Shown here one piece after another: positions 16,457 to 25,179 of a stretch of DNA of 64,000 nucleotides (position 1 is its first letter; each line of letters begins with the position of its first letter). Origin of the DNA: Gammaproteobacteria bacterium (GTDB taxonomy: Bacteria; Pseudomonadota; Gammaproteobacteria; Pseudomonadales; UBA5518); assembly GCA_016705365.1 (NCBI GenBank), contig JADIYI010000002.1:620001-684000 (forward strand). The letters run 5' to 3'. A program made the position numbers and the translations under genes. The notes beneath the pieces were generated by a model. The model had not been told where the DNA came from. It did not search any database and saw only the letters and a program-made list of their open reading frames with translations.

Positions 16457-17718
16457 ATTCGAGTACCCGGGAACTGGCACTGCCGGCAACGGCTCGGCGC
16501 CTCTCATGGCAGGCACGCTTTGCGCGCGAACAGATTTTCCGCCGGATCAGGAAGTTGCCGCGCGGACGCCTGGTAATCGAGGACGCCGATGGCGTCTATC
16601 GATTCGGTAGCGGTGACGAGCGCAGCGATCTGGTGGCGCAGGTGTTCGTCGTCAACGAGGCTTTCTACCATGAACTGGCCAGCGGCGGCAGTATTGGCGC
16701 GGCCGAATCCTGGGTGCACGGGCATTGGCGTACCAACGATCTGCTGAAAGTCATGCAACTGATGGCCGCCAACATCGAGCTGCTCAACACCCTCGATGAC
16801 AGCAGCTCGGTGTTACAGCGACTCGCGCTGAGAATGCTGCATGCACTGAATCGCAACAATGTGCCCGGTTCACGCCGCAATATCGAAGCCCATTACGATC
16901 TCGGCAACGAGCTGTTCGCCCAGTTCCTCGATCCCGGCATGATGTATTCCGCAGCCATTTTCCCCCGTGCCGATGCCTCGCTCGAGGAGGCTTCGCGCTG
17001 CAAGCTCGAGCGCATCTGTCGCAAGCTCGAGCTGAAAAGCACGGACCATCTGCTGGAAATAGGCACCGGCTGGGGCGGCATGGCCGAATACGCCGCACGC
17101 CATTTCGGCTGCCGCGTGACGACGACCACGATCTCGCGCCAGCAACATGATTACGCCACCCGGCGCATTCGCGATGCCGGCCTGGAGGAGCGCGTAACGG
17201 TACTGCTGAGCGATTACCGCGAACTCGAAGGCCAGTACGACAAACTGGTGTCGATCGAGATGGTGGAGGCCGTCGGGCATCGCTTCCTGGCACGCTACTT
17301 TGCCAGCTGCGCACGGCTGCTGAAAGCCGACGGACTGATGCTGCTGCAATCGATCCTGATGCCCGACCAACGCTACCAGCGCGCGCAACGCAATGTGGAC
17401 TTCATCCAGCGATTCATCTTTCCTGGCGGTTTCCTGCCATCGAGCAGCGCGCTCATCGGGCATGCGGGCGAGCATACCGACATGCAGCTCCTGGACACGC
17501 TGGATATCACCGCCCACTACGCCGACACCCTGGCCGAATGGCGCCGGCGCTTCCATCGCAACGGAGATGCGATCCGAGCGCTCGGTTACGGCGACGATTT
17601 CATGCGTCTCTGGGATTATTACTTCAGCTACTGCGAAGGTGGATTCCGCGAACGGGCGGTCGGCACCGCGCAGTTCCTGTTCGCCAAACCGCTGTACCGT
17701 GCACCCGCTGCCCGATGA
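16453..17718 (+). CDS. cfa: Cyclopropane-fatty-acid synthase-family methyltransferase
   Basis: 421-residue SAM-dependent methyltransferase acting on double bonds of membrane phospholipid acyl chains. Visible are the SAM-binding EIGTGWGGMAEYAA near residue 202, the VTTTTISRQQHDYA strand, SIEMVEAVGH, and the FIFPGGFLPS motif typical of CFA synthases. Whether it forms cyclopropane rings or a methylated unsaturated fatty acid (as the Rhodobacter RpoE-regulated enzyme is linked to) cannot be told from sequence. ATG 16453 overlaps the preceding stop, and the next gene starts within its stop. Confidence 0.9.
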   Translation: MNSSTRELALPATARRLSWQARFAREQIFRRIRKLPRGRLVIEDADGVYRFGSGDERSDLVAQVFVVNEAFYHELASGGSIGAAESWVHGHWRTNDLLKVMQLMAANIELLNTLDDSSSVLQRLALRMLHALNRNNVPGSRRNIEAHYDLGNELFAQFLDPGMMYSAAIFPRADASLEEASRCKLERICRKLELKSTDHLLEIGTGWGGMAEYAARHFGCRVTTTTISRQQHDYATRRIRDAGLEERVTVLLSDYRELEGQYDKLVSIEMVEAVGHRFLARYFASCARLLKADGLMLLQSILMPDQRYQRAQRNVDFIQRFIFPGGFLPSSSALIGHAGEHTDMQLLDTLDITAHYADTLAEWRRRFHRNGDAIRALGYGDDFMRLWDYYFSYCEGGFRERAVGTAQFLFAKPLYRAPAAR

Positions 17719-19136
17719 CATCGGTGGTCTGGTTTCGCAGCGATCTGCGCGTCGACGACAACAGCGCGCTCAACGCCGCGCTGGAAATCGGCGAGCCCGT
17801 GATCGGGGTATTCCTGCTCGCCGACGGGCAATGGCGCACGCATCACTGGGGGCCGCGCAAGCAGCTGTTCGTCTGGCAACATGTGCTGGCGCTGCGCACC
17901 GCGCTGGCGGCACGGGGCATCGCGCTGCACATCGAACACGCACCGCGCCTCGATGATGCGCCGGGCGCACTGGCGGCTTTCGTGCTTCACCACAACGCCA
18001 GGCGCGTGCTGGCCAACGCCGAGTACGGCGTCGACGAGGGTGCGCGCGACCGACGGGTCGCGGTCCGGCTTGCCGCACATCGGGTGAAGCTGCGTGTACT
18101 GCACGACTTCACGCTGCTGGCACCCGGCAGCGTGCTCACCCGGCAAGGCGCTCCGTTTCGCGTGTTCAGCCCCTTTCGCCGTGCCTGGCTCGACGTGGTG
18201 CGTGGTGCAGCCATTCCCTGCTTCCCGGCGCCCCCCTTGCGCACCCCGATCGAGCCTCCGCCGGTACCGCCCTGGAACCCGCCGCCCGGCTCGCTCGATC
18301 GGGACTGGTGGCCGATCGGCGAAAACCGCGCCCGGCAGCGACTGGAGGATTTCGTCGCGCACCGAATCGAGCGCTACCACGAAGATCGCGATGTCCCCGC
18401 GCTCGATGGCAGCTCGCGCCTGTCACCGTATCTGGCCAGCGGCGTACTTTCGGTGCGCCGCTGCATGCAGGCAGCGCTTGCCGCCAATCACGGCGAATGG
18501 GACAGCGGTCAACGCGGCGTACAGACCTGGCTCGGCGAACTCGTCTGGCGCGAGTTCTATACCCATATCCTGGTCGCGTTTCCGCGCGTCAGCCGCAACC
18601 AGCCGTTTCGCGCCGATACCAATGGCGTTCCCTGGCGTGGTGCCGGCTTGGCGCTCGACCAATGGCAACGCGGACGCACCGGCTTTCCGCTGGTTGATGC
18701 CGGAATGCGCCAGCTGCTCGCGCGTGGCTGGATGCACAATCGCCTGCGCATGCTGTGCGCGATGTTTCTCAGCAAGTATCTGCTGATCGACTGGCGTATC
18801 GGCGAACGCTGGTTCATGGACCAGCTGGTGGACGGCGAGCTCGCGGCAAACAACGGCGGGTGGCAATGGTCCGCTTCCACCGGCACCGACGCCGCGCCCT
18901 ACTTCCGCGTGCTGAGCCCGGTCCGGCAGGCCGAGCGCTTCGACCGCGAGGGCGAGTTCGTGCGCCGGTATGTGCCCGAACTCGCCGGGGTAACGACGGC
19001 TGCCCTGCTCGAGCCGGGTCACCCGGAGCTGCTCGCCACCGGCTACCCCGCACCGATAATCGACACCCGGATTGCGCGCGAACAGGTACTGCAGGCCTTT
19101 CGCGCCCTCGGCGTGGCGGCGCTTTCCGCGCCATGA
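17715..19136 (+). CDS. phrB: Deoxyribodipyrimidine photo-lyase (class I type)
   Basis: 473-residue DNA photolyase that uses blue light and FADH- to split pyrimidine dimers. The N-terminal antenna domain opens with SVVWFRSDLRVDDNSAL. The C-terminal FAD-binding domain holds the TWLGELVWREFYTHIL segment near residue 275, MHNRLRMLCAMFLSKYLLIDW, and the NNGGWQW...GTDAAPYFR motif. Its location in the ECF11-controlled operon parallels phrA in the Rhodobacter RpoE regulon and ties light damage repair to singlet oxygen defence. Start and stop overlap the neighbours by four bases each. Confidence 0.93.
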   Translation: MTSVVWFRSDLRVDDNSALNAALEIGEPVIGVFLLADGQWRTHHWGPRKQLFVWQHVLALRTALAARGIALHIEHAPRLDDAPGALAAFVLHHNARRVLANAEYGVDEGARDRRVAVRLAAHRVKLRVLHDFTLLAPGSVLTRQGAPFRVFSPFRRAWLDVVRGAAIPCFPAPPLRTPIEPPPVPPWNPPPGSLDRDWWPIGENRARQRLEDFVAHRIERYHEDRDVPALDGSSRLSPYLASGVLSVRRCMQAALAANHGEWDSGQRGVQTWLGELVWREFYTHILVAFPRVSRNQPFRADTNGVPWRGAGLALDQWQRGRTGFPLVDAGMRQLLARGWMHNRLRMLCAMFLSKYLLIDWRIGERWFMDQLVDGELAANNGGWQWSASTGTDAAPYFRVLSPVRQAERFDREGEFVRRYVPELAGVTTAALLEPGHPELLATGYPAPIIDTRIAREQVLQAFRALGVAALSAP

Positions 19137-19636
19137 GCACGCAACGCAAGCTGCTCAATGCCATCGCCTTCCAGGGCGGGTGGTTTGCCTGTGTCATCGG
19201 CGGTACTGCATGGGCGCTGGCCGCGGCCGCAATCTTCCTGCCAATCCATCTCGCGCTGTGCGGCACGCCGCGCCGCGAGGCAGCCCTGATGCTGATCTGT
19301 GCCGGCATCGGCGTCACGCTGGACATGACGTGGCAATACGCCGGACTGCTGAGCTTCGGGGGCGCGGCAATCGGCCCGCTGCCGGTCTGGCTCTTGATGC
19401 TTTGGTTGCTGTTTGCAGCCACGCTCGGGCAGTCGCTTTCCTGGCTGCATGGCCGCCTGCGGCTCGCCGCACTGCTCGGCGCCGTCTTCGGACCGGCAAG
19501 TTACTACGCCGGCCTCGCGCTCGGGGCCGCGCAATCGGGGCTGGCGCACTGGCAGGTCGCGCTGGCAATGGCACCGGCATGGATGGCACTGCTGCCGCTT
19601 TTGCTGTGGATCCACAAGCGTGGAATCGACCCGTGA
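19133..19636 (+). CDS. DUF2878 family membrane protein
   Basis: 167-residue integral membrane protein with about four or five hydrophobic helices, matching the DUF2878 pattern (LLNAIAFQGGWFACVIGG at the start, WLLMLWLLFAATL in the middle, a Trp-Leu rich C-terminus). It is a recurring companion of photolyase/CFA operons; the function is unknown. It is translationally coupled on both sides (ATGA upstream, GTGA downstream). Confidence 0.85.
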   Translation: MSTQRKLLNAIAFQGGWFACVIGGTAWALAAAAIFLPIHLALCGTPRREAALMLICAGIGVTLDMTWQYAGLLSFGGAAIGPLPVWLLMLWLLFAATLGQSLSWLHGRLRLAALLGAVFGPASYYAGLALGAAQSGLAHWQVALAMAPAWMALLPLLLWIHKRGIDP

Positions 19637-20409
19637 AGACGCCGCGCGATCTTGCGCTGGGCGCAACCCTACTGCTCTGGCATCTGCCGGCAGTATCGCT
19701 CGAGTATATCGAGGGCGTTGCGCTGCGCCTGCCGGAACAGACCGAGGCCTATCGCGAACATCACACCAGCGATACCCATTGGCAACACATCGAGTACCGC
19801 ACGCCCGAGGGCACCCTGATCGCCGAACAACGCCTCGATTATGCCTGCAGCCAGAATGCACCGGCATTCGAGCAGCACGATTTGCGCGATGGAACACGAT
19901 TCGGCGCACGCTGGGAAAATGGCGTATACACCTTGATACGCAACGGGCAGGCGCGCGCCCTCAGACAGCCCGACAGCCTGGTCGCAAGCTCCGGGTTCAA
20001 TCGCTTCGTGCAGGCTGAATGGGGCGCCCTGATCGGCGGCAAGCGAATCGACTTCGACTTCGCGCTTCCCGCCCGACTACAGGCATTCAGGCTGCGGATC
20101 CAGCGGATGGACACACCCGAGGGCTACCCGGAAACGAGCGCCTGGTTTCGTATCTCTGCGGCACAGGCATGGCTGCGCCCGTTCGTCGCCCCGATAACGC
20201 TCGGCTACGATGAGCAAAAGCGTTTGAGAATCTACCGCGGGCTGTCGAATCTCGAAGACGGCGATGATTCGTCGCTGACCGTGGAAATCAGCTACCGCTA
20301 CGATGGCAATCCGCCTGCGACACGGGAGCCCGCTCTCGCGCGCAATGAACCGATCACGACGCGAATGCGTACAACCGGCTCGGCAGATTGTGGAGTGCAT
20401 CGCTCATGA
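19633..20409 (+). CDS. Unknown protein of the ECF11 operon, exported candidate
   Basis: 258-residue protein that I cannot assign. The N-terminus (KTPRDLALGATLLLWHLPAVSLEYIEG) is hydrophobic enough to be a signal peptide or anchor. The remainder is a beta-rich soluble domain with several short aromatic strands (THWQHIEYRT, TFGARW-like and LTVEISYRYDG) and no cysteine pattern or obvious catalytic motif. GTG 19633 overlaps the DUF2878 stop and the gene ends in an ATGA overlap with the next, so it is certainly part of this operon and probably of its stress response. Confidence 0.7.
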   Translation: MKTPRDLALGATLLLWHLPAVSLEYIEGVALRLPEQTEAYREHHTSDTHWQHIEYRTPEGTLIAEQRLDYACSQNAPAFEQHDLRDGTRFGARWENGVYTLIRNGQARALRQPDSLVASSGFNRFVQAEWGALIGGKRIDFDFALPARLQAFRLRIQRMDTPEGYPETSAWFRISAAQAWLRPFVAPITLGYDEQKRLRIYRGLSNLEDGDDSSLTVEISYRYDGNPPATREPALARNEPITTRMRTTGSADCGVHRS

Positions 20410-21824
20410 ATCGTGAACTGACCCTGGACGAGACCATCGAGGTCGAACGCCCGCTGAACGAAGTGTTCGCCTATGTTGCGGAATTCTCGCGCATCGAGGA
20501 ATGGGATCCGGCAGTGCTGCACGGCACCCGGTTGAGCGAAGGAGCGCCCGGGCTCGGCAGCGAATACCGGATCGACATGAAAGCGGGCTTTTCGCTGCAC
20601 TACCGCGTGATCGGCTGGGAGCCCGGCAAACGCATGCTTATGGCGGTCTCGTCGCGCATTTTCAGTGCAAGGGAAGAAATCACGTTCAGTCGCCAGGGCA
20701 AAGTCACGCGCGTACGCTATGTCGCGATCTTCGATTTCCCGGCGCCGCTGGCTCTGGTTTCACGACTGTTTCCTTCGCTGATGGATCGTGTCGGAAAAAG
20801 CGCGATGCAGGGGCTGAAGGCTGCGCTGGAGGATCGATTCCCGGCACCGCGGGAATCCACCGCACGGGCGATCGGAGATCGCCTGCTGCTGCCTGGCATC
20901 TGGCGCTTTACCCGTGCCGGTTACCGCAGCGCGCGCAAGAACTGGAAGCCGGTCTCCGCGTTCCTGGCAAATCGCCATGCCCTGATCACCGGTGCGACCT
21001 CCGGCGTCGGGGAAGCCAGCGCACTGGCGCTGGCAGCGCTCGGAGCGAAGATCACCCTGGTGGCGCGCGACCAGGGCAAAGCGCGGGAAACGGTGCGCCG
21101 GATCCGCGAACAGACCGGCAACGAACGCGTGCAGATCGAAATTGCCGACCTCGGCCTGATGCGTGAGGTGCATTCGCTGGCCGATCGCCTGCTCGAGCGT
21201 GGTGAGCCGATCGACATCCTGGTCAACAATGCCGGCGCGCTGTTCAATCCCCGGCAACTCAGCGCGGAAGGACTGGAACTGAGTTTCGCGTTGCTGCTGC
21301 TGGCGCCATTCATTCTCACCGAACGCCTTCACCCGCTGCTGGCGAGCGCCGGGTCGGCGCGCGTGGTCAATGTGCTGTCCGGTGGCATGTACTCGCAGCG
21401 GGTGCAGGTCGATGATCTGCAGAGCCGCAGCGGCAAATATTCCGGAGCGCTTGCCTATGCCCGCGCCAAGCGTGCGCTGATGATCCTCACCGAAGTCTGG
21501 GCCGATCGCTGGAAGGATGAGGGCATATGTGTCAACGCCATGCATCCGGGCTGGGCAGACACGCCTGGTGTCGAGAGTTCGCTGCCGACATTCCACCGGC
21601 TGACCCGCGGCGCCCTGCGCAGCCCTGCCCAGGGCGCCGACACGATCGTGTGGCTGTGCGCGGCAACCGAGGCCGCGCGCTCGAGCGGAAAATTCTGGCT
21701 CGATCGCGAACCCCATCCAAGCCATGTGTTCCGCCACACCCGCGAATCGCCATCCGAACGCCAGGCACTGCTGACTGCGCTTGACGGATATCTCGAATCC
21801 ACCACGGTGCAACGAACGGCCTGA
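20406..21824 (+). CDS. SRPBCC-SDR fusion protein
   Basis: 472-residue fusion. Residues about 1-150 form an SRPBCC/polyketide-cyclase-like lipid-binding domain (ELTLDETIEVERPLNEVFAYV, RIEEWDPAV). Residues about 190-470 form a short-chain dehydrogenase: cofactor motif TGATSGVGEAS, NNAG, and catalytic Tyr-x3-Lys in YARAK, followed by the PGWADTPGV strand. The SRPBCC part may hold a hydrophobic substrate, such as a modified acyl chain, that the SDR part reduces or oxidises; this is inference. It is the last gene of the operon and ends 12 bases before a convergent gene. Confidence 0.85.
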   Translation: MNRELTLDETIEVERPLNEVFAYVAEFSRIEEWDPAVLHGTRLSEGAPGLGSEYRIDMKAGFSLHYRVIGWEPGKRMLMAVSSRIFSAREEITFSRQGKVTRVRYVAIFDFPAPLALVSRLFPSLMDRVGKSAMQGLKAALEDRFPAPRESTARAIGDRLLLPGIWRFTRAGYRSARKNWKPVSAFLANRHALITGATSGVGEASALALAALGAKITLVARDQGKARETVRRIREQTGNERVQIEIADLGLMREVHSLADRLLERGEPIDILVNNAGALFNPRQLSAEGLELSFALLLLAPFILTERLHPLLASAGSARVVNVLSGGMYSQRVQVDDLQSRSGKYSGALAYARAKRALMILTEVWADRWKDEGICVNAMHPGWADTPGVESSLPTFHRLTRGALRSPAQGADTIVWLCAATEAARSSGKFWLDREPHPSHVFRHTRESPSERQALLTALDGYLESTTVQRTA

Positions 21825-21836
21825 TCATGGCTACGC

Positions 21837-23777
21837 TCACCCCCGGGAAGACAAGCTGCGGGGGCTGCCTGCCGCTACCAGTCGGTCCATTTCATCCATG
21901 ATCGCATTCATGCGCGCAAATACCGCCTGGTAGGGAGCGGGCTCGCTCAGGTCGACGCCGGCAGCCACGAACATGTCGTGCGGGTACTCCGAGCTGCCCT
22001 TGCGCAGCATGCCGATCACATCCTCGCGCGCCTGCGCCGCATCGGGCCCCGTCAGCCGGCTGGCAAACGCGGTCGAGGCGGTAACCGAGGTCGCATACTG
22101 GAATACATAGAAATTGCGATAGAAATGCGGGATATAGGCCCACTCCAGCGCATAGCCCGGGTCGATGTCCATCACCCCCTCATCGCTGCCGTGGTAACGG
22201 CGCAACAACTCGAGATAGATCGTGCTGAAACGCTCCCCGGTGAGCGCCTCGCCAGCCTCGGCCGCCGCATGTATCGCGGCCTCGAACTCGGCAAACATGG
22301 CCTGGCGAAAAAAGGTCGCACGGTAGGTTTCGAGTTCCTGCGCCAGGAAATACAGCCGCTGCTGCTCGCTGTCTGCATTGGCCTGAAGGTGTTGCAGCAG
22401 CAGGATCGAATTGATCGTCGATGCCATCTCGGCCACGAATGTCGCGTAACCTGCGGTCTCCCAGGGCTGGCCCTGGTTGGACAACACCGAGTGCACCGCA
22501 TGACCCCACTCGTGGGCAAACGTCGACAGACTGTCGAAGTCATCCTGATGATTGAGCAGCACATAGGGGTGCACATCGTAGGCACTGCCGAACACGTACG
22601 CACCGCTGCGCTTGCCTTCCTGCGGAAACGCATGCATCCACTCGCTTGCGAACCCCCGGTCGAGCACCGCGAGATACTCGGGTCCGAACGGCGCCAGCGC
22701 ACGGCGGGTAATGACTTTCGATTGCTCGAGCGTGTAGCCGGGTTCAGGCAGACTCACCAGATCGGGATAGATGTCGTGGTAGGCGAGAACATCAACACCC
22801 AGCATCCGTGCGCGCAGCCGGAAATAACGATGCAGCACCGGCAATCCCGCATGCGCCTGCTCGATCAGGCGGTCATAGATCGATACCGGCAGCTTGTCGA
22901 CAAACAGCGCGGCCTCGCGCGCACTGGCAAAATTGCGCATCCGCGCCGCGAACACCTGCCCCTGCACCTGCGAGGCGAGCGTTTGTCCGATAACGGATTC
23001 GTATTGCTTCCAGGTTCCGAAAAAGCTCTCGAACACCTGGCGCCGGACCGCACGATCCGGGTTCCGGCGGTGCAGGCCGTAGCCCTGGTTGTCGATGCGC
23101 ACTTCGCTCGAATCGATCAGCAGGCTTGGCCAGGGAATATCCGAAGCAGACATCTGCGTGTAGATGGTCTGCGCCCCCGACAGCGGCAATCGGGCCGCGG
23201 ACAGGATGCGCTCGCCACTCGCGTCGAGCGTATGCGCGGCATTGCGCAGGCTGTCGCGCAACATCACCGCGTGGACTGCCAGGCGCGGTTCCGTCGCAAT
23301 GAACGATTCGACCCGCTCGGCGCCGGCCGCGATGATCTCGGGGCTCATCCATGCAACCACCTCCCCGTAGCGCACGTACATCTGCTTGGCCAGCTGGAAG
23401 CGCGCGAGATTGGCCTGCACCCGCGTATCCTCGTCCGCCTTCAGCTGCCCATACACGTAGAGGCGCATCACCCGCTTGCCGAGGCGCGACGCCAGGCCGG
23501 CGGCATCGGCAAGTGTCGCGGCATCGGTGCAGAGTCTGCCACGCCACTCATCGAGCCGGACCAGTTCCACGTCGAGAGCGGCGTATTCCCGCTGCCAGGT
23601 CTGCGCATCGGTGTAGAGATCGGCGAGATTCCAGTTCAGCACCTGCTGCGTCGTGACCTGCGCCTGCGCGGCGCCCGCGCCGGTGCCCGTCGAGCCTTCC
23701 GTGCCGCGCCGCACGGGCTCGCCGTCGCCGCATGCAGAAAGCAAGCTGCCGGCCAGCAGCAACGCGATTGCCCGCAT
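21837..23777 (-). CDS. M3 family metallopeptidase, lipoprotein (oligoendopeptidase F-like)
   Basis: 646-residue zinc peptidase with the HEWGH catalytic motif near residue 427 (TFAHEWGHAVHSVLS) and the downstream Glu-bearing helix typical of the M3/PepF family. Unlike cytoplasmic PepF, the N-terminus is a lipoprotein signal (ALLLAGSLLSAC, lipobox cysteine at about residue 16) followed by a Gly/Thr linker, so it should be lipid-anchored in the periplasm and cleave oligopeptides there. I place the start at 23777 so that the signal peptide is of normal length; the frame runs to 23816. Confidence 0.87.
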   Translation of the reverse strand: MRAIALLLAGSLLSACGDGEPVRRGTEGSTGTGAGAAQAQVTTQQVLNWNLADLYTDAQTWQREYAALDVELVRLDEWRGRLCTDAATLADAAGLASRLGKRVMRLYVYGQLKADEDTRVQANLARFQLAKQMYVRYGEVVAWMSPEIIAAGAERVESFIATEPRLAVHAVMLRDSLRNAAHTLDASGERILSAARLPLSGAQTIYTQMSASDIPWPSLLIDSSEVRIDNQGYGLHRRNPDRAVRRQVFESFFGTWKQYESVIGQTLASQVQGQVFAARMRNFASAREAALFVDKLPVSIYDRLIEQAHAGLPVLHRYFRLRARMLGVDVLAYHDIYPDLVSLPEPGYTLEQSKVITRRALAPFGPEYLAVLDRGFASEWMHAFPQEGKRSGAYVFGSAYDVHPYVLLNHQDDFDSLSTFAHEWGHAVHSVLSNQGQPWETAGYATFVAEMASTINSILLLQHLQANADSEQQRLYFLAQELETYRATFFRQAMFAEFEAAIHAAAEAGEALTGERFSTIYLELLRRYHGSDEGVMDIDPGYALEWAYIPHFYRNFYVFQYATSVTASTAFASRLTGPDAAQAREDVIGMLRKGSSEYPHDMFVAAGVDLSEPAPYQAVFARMNAIMDEMDRLVAAGSPRSLSSRG

Positions 23778-23997
23778 GCACCATACGCAATACTCCCGAT
23801 TCCCGATATCTGTCACGATCGCCCTCCCGATTCAGGTGTTGCTCTTTTGCGGCGGCACGCCGATGCAAACGGCACGCATGATGCCACAGAGTTTCTCCTG
23901 CACGCATGCCATTGCCCGCCGACAAGCACTGCGTGGTACGCTTGCCCGGGTACCTCCGCAAAACTTGCGTGCAACCGGACGGATGCTGAACCAGACC

Positions 23998-25179
23998 ATG
24001 AAACTGATACGCAACTTCATCCACCACGAAGCAGCGGGCGGCATGCTGTTGATCGCCGCGGCAGTGATCGCGCTGCTGCTCGCCAACAGCCCGCTCGCCG
24101 GTGCCTATCACGCATTGTTCGCAATCGAAGTGGAGGTACGTGTCGGGGATTTCATGGTGCTGAAACCGCTGCGGTTGTGGATCAACGACGGCCTGATGGC
24201 AATCTTTTTCTTCACCATCGGACTCGAACTCAAACGCGAGATCCTCGAGGGTGAACTCTCGACGCCGTCGAAAATCGCCCTCCCCGCTTTTGCCGCGGTC
24301 GGCGGCATGCTGGTGCCGGCACTCACCTATTCGCTGGTGAACTGGAACGACGCCATTGCCATGCGTGGCTGGGCGATCCCTACGGCCACCGACATCGCAT
24401 TTGCGCTCGGCGTGTTGCTGCTGCTCGGAAAATCGGTGCCTACCTCGCTGAAACTGTTCCTGGTCACGCTGGCGATCGTCGATGACGTGGGCGCGATCAT
24501 CATCATTGCGCTGTTCTTCACCGTGAAGCTCGCACCGCTGTCGCTGGCCCTGGCCGCTGCCTGCCTGCTGTGCCTGTTCGCGCTCAATCGCTCGAAAGTC
24601 GACTCCATGGTGCCCTATCTGCTGATCGGCGCCATCATGTGGCTCTCGGTACTCAAATCCGGCGTCCATGCAACGCTCGCAGGAGTCTTGCTCGCGATGT
24701 TCATTCCGCTCAGGGACAGCACCGGGCAATCGCCGTTGCGCCGGCTCGAAAAAGAACTGCATTCCAGCGTGGCTTTTGGTGTGCTGCCGCTGTTTGCGCT
24801 GGCCAATTGCGGCGTGACGTTCATCGGCGTCGGGCCAGAGGCGTTTTTTGCGCCGATCCCGCTTGGCGTGACCCTCGGGTTGGTGCTCGGAAAACCGCTC
24901 GGTGTGCTGCTGTTCAGCGGGATTGCCATCGCACTCGGCTGCGCGCGATTGCCCGACCGCGGCAACCTGGTGATGTTCACGGGCGTCGCCTGCCTCACCG
25001 GCATCGGCTTCACGATGAGCCTGTTCATCGGCTCGCTGGCATTCGAATTCGTTGACCCCGCTATACGGGTGGACGAGCGCGCGGGGATCATCCTCGGCTC
25101 CACGGTCTCCGCCCTGCTGGGCATCGGCCTGATCAGGCTCGGGCTCAGACGCTTGCCCGCGATCAGCTCGACGAACTAG
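23998..25179 (+). CDS. nhaA: Na+/H+ antiporter NhaA
   Basis: 393-residue inner-membrane antiporter exchanging sodium for protons. The start KLIRNFIHHEAAGGMLLIAAA, the FFFTIGLELKRE segment, and the paired aspartates in LVTLAIVDDVGAI (the ion-binding Asp163/Asp164 of E. coli NhaA) are all present, with TATDIAFALGVL before them. ATG 23998 aligns with known NhaA starts; ATG 23983 is possible. Its stop overlaps the convergent gene by four bases. Sodium handling fits a marine or saline habitat. Confidence 0.95.
   Translation: MKLIRNFIHHEAAGGMLLIAAAVIALLLANSPLAGAYHALFAIEVEVRVGDFMVLKPLRLWINDGLMAIFFFTIGLELKREILEGELSTPSKIALPAFAAVGGMLVPALTYSLVNWNDAIAMRGWAIPTATDIAFALGVLLLLGKSVPTSLKLFLVTLAIVDDVGAIIIIALFFTVKLAPLSLALAAACLLCLFALNRSKVDSMVPYLLIGAIMWLSVLKSGVHATLAGVLLAMFIPLRDSTGQSPLRRLEKELHSSVAFGVLPLFALANCGVTFIGVGPEAFFAPIPLGVTLGLVLGKPLGVLLFSGIAIALGCARLPDRGNLVMFTGVACLTGIGFTMSLFIGSLAFEFVDPAIRVDERAGIILGSTVSALLGIGLIRLGLRRLPAISSTN

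Noticed and set aside
21978..24254. A 758-codon plus-strand open frame across the M3 peptidase and into nhaA
   Set aside because: It lies opposite HEWGH and lipobox motifs and runs into nhaA in another frame; no domain or start signal supports it.
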